The translations under genes and the position numbers were made by a program. From Paraburkholderia phosphatilytica (GTDB lineage Bacteria > Pseudomonadota > Gammaproteobacteria > Burkholderiales > Burkholderiaceae), in the NCBI RefSeq assembly GCF_003443895.1, contig NZ_QQOA01000009.1:62001-126000 (forward strand): 64,000 bases of DNA, read 5' to 3'. The notes beneath the pieces were generated by a model that was not told the origin of the DNA, did no database searches, and saw only the letters and a list, made by a program, of their open reading frames with translations. Positions 60,579 through 64,000 of the stretch are shown one piece after another; within the stretch, counting starts at the first letter, position 1, and the number at the start of each line of letters is the position of its first letter.

Positions 60579-61328
60579 TCAGCCCGCCGTGCCCGCCTTC
60601 TCCGCAGCCTCGTGCGCGCGGCGCAGCCGCTCGCGGCTCTTCGTCAGATGCGTGCGCATCGCGGCGCGCGCGGCTTCCTGATCGTGCCGCGCAATCGCAT
60701 CGAAGATGTCGTCGTGCTCATGTGCGAGGCGCGCGGCGTAGCGCTCCGGGCCCTCGTCGGCGAAGCGTGCGGCGTTCACGCGCGCCCGCGGAATCAGCGT
60801 CGTGCCGAGCTGCGACATGATGTCGACGAAATAGCGGTTGCCGGTTGACCGCGCGATCTGCAGATGGAATTCGTAATCGAGCGACGCGGTTTCCAGGCCA
60901 GCCAGCGCGGCGGCGTTGATCGCGTCGAGCGCGCGGCGCAGCGCCGTGAGATCGTCGGGTGTCGCGCGCTGCGCCGCGAGACTCGCGCACTCGCTCTCGA
61001 GGCTGATGCGCAGCTCGAGGATCGCGAGCACGTCGCGCAACGTCGTGATGGTGGCGGGATCGATGCCGAGCGGACGCTGCGTGCGCTCCAGCACGAAGCT
61101 GCCGATGCCGTGCCGGGTCTCGACGAGGCCGCTCGCCTGCAGCCGCGAAATCGCCTCGCGCACGACCGTGCGGCTCACGCCCTGCGAGAGCATCACCTCG
61201 GTCTCGGTCGGCAGCTTGTCGCCGGGACGCAGCGCGCCGGCGTCGATCTGCGCGGTCAGCGCATCGACGACTTCCTGCGCGAGACTGCTGCGTCGGCGGG
61301 GAGCGGCGGGAAGTGACGGCACGGACAT
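60579..61328 (-). CDS. GntR-family (FadR/FCD) transcriptional regulator
   Basis: The 249-aa protein has an N-terminal winged helix (LRPGDKLPTETEVMLSQGVSRTVVREAISRLQASGLVE). A C-terminal FCD ligand domain follows with metal-binding His residues (DYEFHLQIARSTGNRYF, RLAHEHDDIFDAIARHD). Such regulators often sense aldarates or related acids. It is divergent from the transporter gene and is probably its regulator, by position. Confidence 0.92.
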   Translation of the reverse strand: MSVPSLPAAPRRRSSLAQEVVDALTAQIDAGALRPGDKLPTETEVMLSQGVSRTVVREAISRLQASGLVETRHGIGSFVLERTQRPLGIDPATITTLRDVLAILELRISLESECASLAAQRATPDDLTALRRALDAINAAALAGLETASLDYEFHLQIARSTGNRYFVDIMSQLGTTLIPRARVNAARFADEGPERYAARLAHEHDDIFDAIARHDQEAARAAMRTHLTKSRERLRRAHEAAEKAGTAG

Positions 61329-61402
61329 GGTGGGCCTGTGAGTTTTTCAGGGTTTACGCGGGGTAGGACGACTGAAGCTGATTTCATTATACTGCGTTAC
61401 AT

Positions 61403-61415
61403 GTCGTCTGATGAC
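61403..61415. promoter_or_regulatory. Candidate GntR/FCD operator
   Basis: GTCGTC-T-GATGAC is a palindrome with one mismatch, in the divergent region between the GntR gene and the transporter gene. It is followed by two more GATGA repeats at 61417 and 61428. Confidence 0.4.
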
Positions 61416-61556
61416 TGATGATAGGTTGATGATAATCCGTACGCAACCGGCAGCGCAGTTGCCCCGCAATTGCGTGATCGAGCCGTCGTCGCGTCTAACC
61501 GCCCCTCGCAACGAAGGAGACAACCGGCGTGCATTCCCGACGCCGGCAAGATTGTC

Positions 61557-63032
61557 ATGACGGAACTGAACAAACGGGTCGCCTCGCCCTCCTCGTCCAT
61601 TTCGCCAGCCACGGCATCCACGGAAACGGACACCGCCGCGTTCGCCCGCTCCGCGATGGCCGCGCTCGCCAGCGCCAGCCGGCGCACGCGTGTGCGCTAC
61701 ACGATCGTGTTGATGCTGCTGTTCGTCACGACGCTGAACTACGCGGACCGCGCCACGCTGTCGATCACCGGCACGGCGATGGAGCATTCGCTCGGACTTT
61801 CCTCGGTGGCGATGGGCTACATCTTCGCGGCGCTCGCGTGGGCCTACGTGATCGCGCAGGTGCCGGGCGGATGGCTGCTCGACCGCTTCGGCTCGAAGCG
61901 CACCTACCTCGCGAGCATCGTGCTGTGGTCCGTCTTCACGATGATGCAGGGCTGGGTGGCGGGGCTCGCGGTCGGCACCGCGGTCGCCGCGCTGTTCATG
62001 CTGCGGTTCCTGATCGGCTTTGCCGAAGCGCCCGCGTTTCCGGGCAACAGCCGCATCGTCGCGTCGTGGTTTCCGTTGAAGGAACGCGGCACCGCCGCCG
62101 CGATCTTCAACGCGTCGCAGTACTTCGCGACCGTGGTCTTCACGCCGCTGATGGGCTGGATCACGCACGCGTTCGGCTGGCCGCACGTGTTCTGGGTGAT
62201 GGGCGTGCTCGGGCTCGTCACGGCGCTCGCATGGGTCCGCATCATCCATACGCCGAAGACCCATCCGCGCATCAACGACGCCGAGCTGCGCTACATCGAA
62301 GCCGGCGGCGGCCTCGTCGACCTCGATGCGCCGCGCGCCCGCACGGGTTCGCCGACGGCCGCGGCATCGATCACGAAGCCCGTGGCCAGGGTCCACACCA
62401 TGGCCTGCATCAAGGAGATGCTGAAGAGCCGCATGCTGCTCGGCATCTTCATCGGTCAGTACTGCATCACAACGCTCACCTACTTCTTCCTCACGTGGTT
62501 CCCGATCTACCTCGTGCAGGGCCGCCACATGTCGATCCTCAAGGCAGGCTTCGTCGCGGCCATTCCGGCGATCTGCGGCTTTCTCGGCGGCATCCTCGGC
62601 GGCGTGATTTCCGACGCGCTGCTGCGCCGCGGCTATTCGACGACCTTCGCGCGCAAGCTGCCGATCGTCGCCGGCATGCTGCTGTCGACGTCGATGATCG
62701 CGTGCAACTACGTCGACGCGCAGTGGCTCGTCGTCGCGATCATGGCGCTCGCGTTCTTCGGCAAGGGTGTCGGCGCGCTCGGCTGGGCCGTCGTCGCGGA
62801 TACCGCGCCGAAGGAAGCGAACGGCCTGTGCGGCTCGCTCTTCAACATGTTCGGCAACACCGCCGGCGTCACGACGCCGATCGTAATCGGCTACCTCGTG
62901 GCGGGCACCGGTTCGTTCGCCGCGGCGCTGGTCTTCATCGGCATCAATGCGCTCGTCGCGATCGCGTCGTATCTGTTCGTGGTCGGCGAGATCAAGCGCG
63001 TCGAGCTGAAGGAGTCGGTGATCGCAGGCTGA
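61557..63032 (+). CDS. gudP: MFS transporter, GudP/GarP-like aldarate importer
   Basis: The 491-aa anion:cation symporter family protein has the opening [20 protein letters not shown], the [19 protein letters not shown] loop and the [20 protein letters not shown] motif seen in GudP, GarP and ExuT. It is followed directly by glucarate dehydratase, so glucarate/galactarate uptake is the likely role. The polar N-terminal extension of about 45 residues is longer than in E. coli GudP. ATG 61557 is chosen, but the ribosome-binding site is weak. Confidence 0.9.
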   Translation: MTELNKRVASPSSSISPATASTETDTAAFARSAMAALASASRRTRVRYTIVLMLLFVTTLNYADRATLSITGTAMEHSLGLSSVAMGYIFAALAWAYVIAQVPGGWLLDRFGSKRTYLASIVLWSVFTMMQGWVAGLAVGTAVAALFMLRFLIGFAEAPAFPGNSRIVASWFPLKERGTAAAIFNASQYFATVVFTPLMGWITHAFGWPHVFWVMGVLGLVTALAWVRIIHTPKTHPRINDAELRYIEAGGGLVDLDAPRARTGSPTAAASITKPVARVHTMACIKEMLKSRMLLGIFIGQYCITTLTYFFLTWFPIYLVQGRHMSILKAGFVAAIPAICGFLGGILGGVISDALLRRGYSTTFARKLPIVAGMLLSTSMIACNYVDAQWLVVAIMALAFFGKGVGALGWAVVADTAPKEANGLCGSLFNMFGNTAGVTTPIVIGYLVAGTGSFAAALVFIGINALVAIASYLFVVGEIKRVELKESVIAG

Positions 63033-63058
63033 GCTACCGTACCGGTATCCGCAATCCG

Positions 63059-63086
63059 CGCGAGCTTCGGTCGAACGAAGCTCGCG
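63059..63086 (+). other. Hairpin between the transporter gene and gudD
   Basis: CGCGAGCTTCG and CGAAGCTCGCG form an 11-bp perfect stem around a 6-nt loop, 26 nt after the transporter stop. No T-run follows, so it may be an mRNA processing or stability element within the operon. Confidence 0.5.
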
Positions 63087-63156
63087 TGTTCCGTTTCCAC
63101 GGCGCAGCATGCATGCCAAGCATGCGATTTGCGCCGTCCGTTCCAACCACCGATCG

Positions 63157-64000
63157 ATGAACATCATGCCATCCGTCCAGTCCGCCTCTCATCACGACGC
63201 GCCGCGCGTCACCGAACTCCAGGTCATCCCGGTCGCCGGCCGCGACTCGATGCTGCTCAACCTGAGCGGCGCGCACGGCCCCTTCTTCACGCGCAACATC
63301 GTGATCCTGAAGGACAGCGCCGGCCACGTCGGCGTCGGCGAAGTGCCGGGCGGCGAGAAGATCCGCCAGACCATCGACGACGCGCGGCCGCTCGTCGTCG
63401 GCCAGTCGATCGGGCGCTACAACAACGTGCTGAACGACGTGCGTAAACGCTTCGCCGACCGCGATACCGGCGGACGCGGGCTGCAGACCTTCGACCTGCG
63501 CACGACCATTCACGCGGTCACCGCGCTCGAGGCCGCGCTGCTCGACCTGCTCGGCCAGTACCTCGACGTGCCCGTCGCGGCACTGCTCGGCGAAGGCCAG
63601 CAGCGCGATCGCGTCGAGATGCTCGGCTACCTGTTCTACATCGGCGATCGCGGCAAGACCGACCTGCCCTATCGCGACAGCTCGAACGCGACGGACGACT
63701 GGACGCGCCTGCGCAACGAAGCGGCGCTGACGCCCGAAGCGGTCGTGAAACTCGCAGAAGCGGCGCATGCGCGCTACGGCTTCAACGATTTCAAGCTGAA
63801 GGGCGGCGTGTTTTCGGGCGACGAGGAAATCGAGGCCGTCACCGCGCTCGCCGAGCGGTTTCCGGAGGCGCGCATCACGCTCGATCCGAACGGCGCGTGG
63901 TCGCTCGCGGAAGCGGTGCGGCTGTGCCGCGACCAGCACGACGTGCTCGCGTATGCGGAAGACCCGTGCGGCGCGGAGAACGGCTATTCGGGCCGCGAGG
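63157..64000 (+). CDS. gudD: Glucarate dehydratase, N-terminal part
   Basis: The gene is cut by the window end; about 281 codons are present. It is an enolase-superfamily dehydratase: [35 protein letters not shown], the [20 protein letters not shown] block, the catalytic Lys region [14 protein letters not shown], and metal ligand Asp in [10 protein letters not shown] followed by [14 protein letters not shown]. It converts glucarate to 5-keto-4-deoxyglucarate, the KdgD substrate. ATG 63157 or 63166 are both possible starts. Confidence 0.95.
   Translation, partial: MNIMPSVQSASHHDAPRVTELQVIPVAGRDSMLLNLSGAHGPFFTRNIVILKDSAGHVGVGEVPGGEKIRQTIDDARPLVVGQSIGRYNNVLNDVRKRFADRDTGGRGLQTFDLRTTIHAVTALEAALLDLLGQYLDVPVAALLGEGQQRDRVEMLGYLFYIGDRGKTDLPYRDSSNATDDWTRLRNEAALTPEAVVKLAEAAHARYGFNDFKLKGGVFSGDEEIEAVTALAERFPEARITLDPNGAWSLAEAVRLCRDQHDVLAYAEDPCGAENGYSGRE

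Overview
The window is a high-GC stretch of a Burkholderiales chromosome, most likely Paraburkholderia or Burkholderia. I infer this from the gene order rlmE-ftsH-folP-glmM beside pst-pho, from carAB-greA next to yhbY, and from gloB-methyltransferase-rnhA-dnaQ-tRNA. No transposase, integrase, phage or CRISPR feature was seen. It reads as ordinary core chromosome with a few lineage-specific segments and one catabolic island at the right end.

Layout. 1-8.1 kb: the 5' end of alaS, a CoA-transferase, a small serine hydrolase, gamma-glutamyltransferase, glnS, an amino-acid binding protein and a Nudix hydrolase. 8.1-16.8 kb: a diguanylate cyclase, tRNA-Arg, uppP, a mutarotase, an NlpD-like lipoprotein, a pentapeptide-repeat protein and several small or conserved hypothetical genes. 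This part also holds a candidate small RNA (14.36-14.45 kb) and a hairpin-rich intergenic region (11.5 kb). 16.9-21.8 kb: a cupin-type XRE regulator divergent from an SDR gene that is translationally coupled to a divergent QueA paralogue, then small membrane proteins and a coupled pair of unknown genes. 21.8-35.2 kb: tRNA-Pro, sixA and a phosphate block made of olsB, ppx, ppk, phoR, phoB, phoU and pstBACS. Tandem PhoB half-sites lie before both pstS and olsB. 35.5-47.3 kb: glmM, folP, ftsH, rlmE, yhbY, a DUF4149 gene, greA, carB and carA. 47.7-54.3 kb: an MFS transporter, mltD, gloB, a methyltransferase, rnhA, dnaQ and tRNA-Val. 54.4-56 kb: an oxalate/formate-type MFS antiporter with its 46-aa companion.

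56.4-64 kb is a coherent uronate/aldarate catabolic cluster. Uronate dehydrogenase makes aldarolactone, an SMP-30 lactonase opens it, glucarate dehydratase (cut by the window end) gives 5-keto-4-deoxyglucarate, and KdgD converts that to 2-ketoglutarate semialdehyde. A GudP-like transporter and two regulators (LacI and GntR/FCD) complete it. A perfect 16-bp LacI-type operator sits on a near-consensus promoter for the dehydrogenase-lactonase pair.

No wholly new system stands out. The best leads are the predicted small RNA at 14.4 kb, the QueA-like/SDR operon, the PhoB sites before olsB, the 28-aa membrane peptide at 11.8 kb, and the operator-promoter architecture of the uronate cluster. All assignments come from reading the sequence and from family knowledge; nothing was checked against a database.
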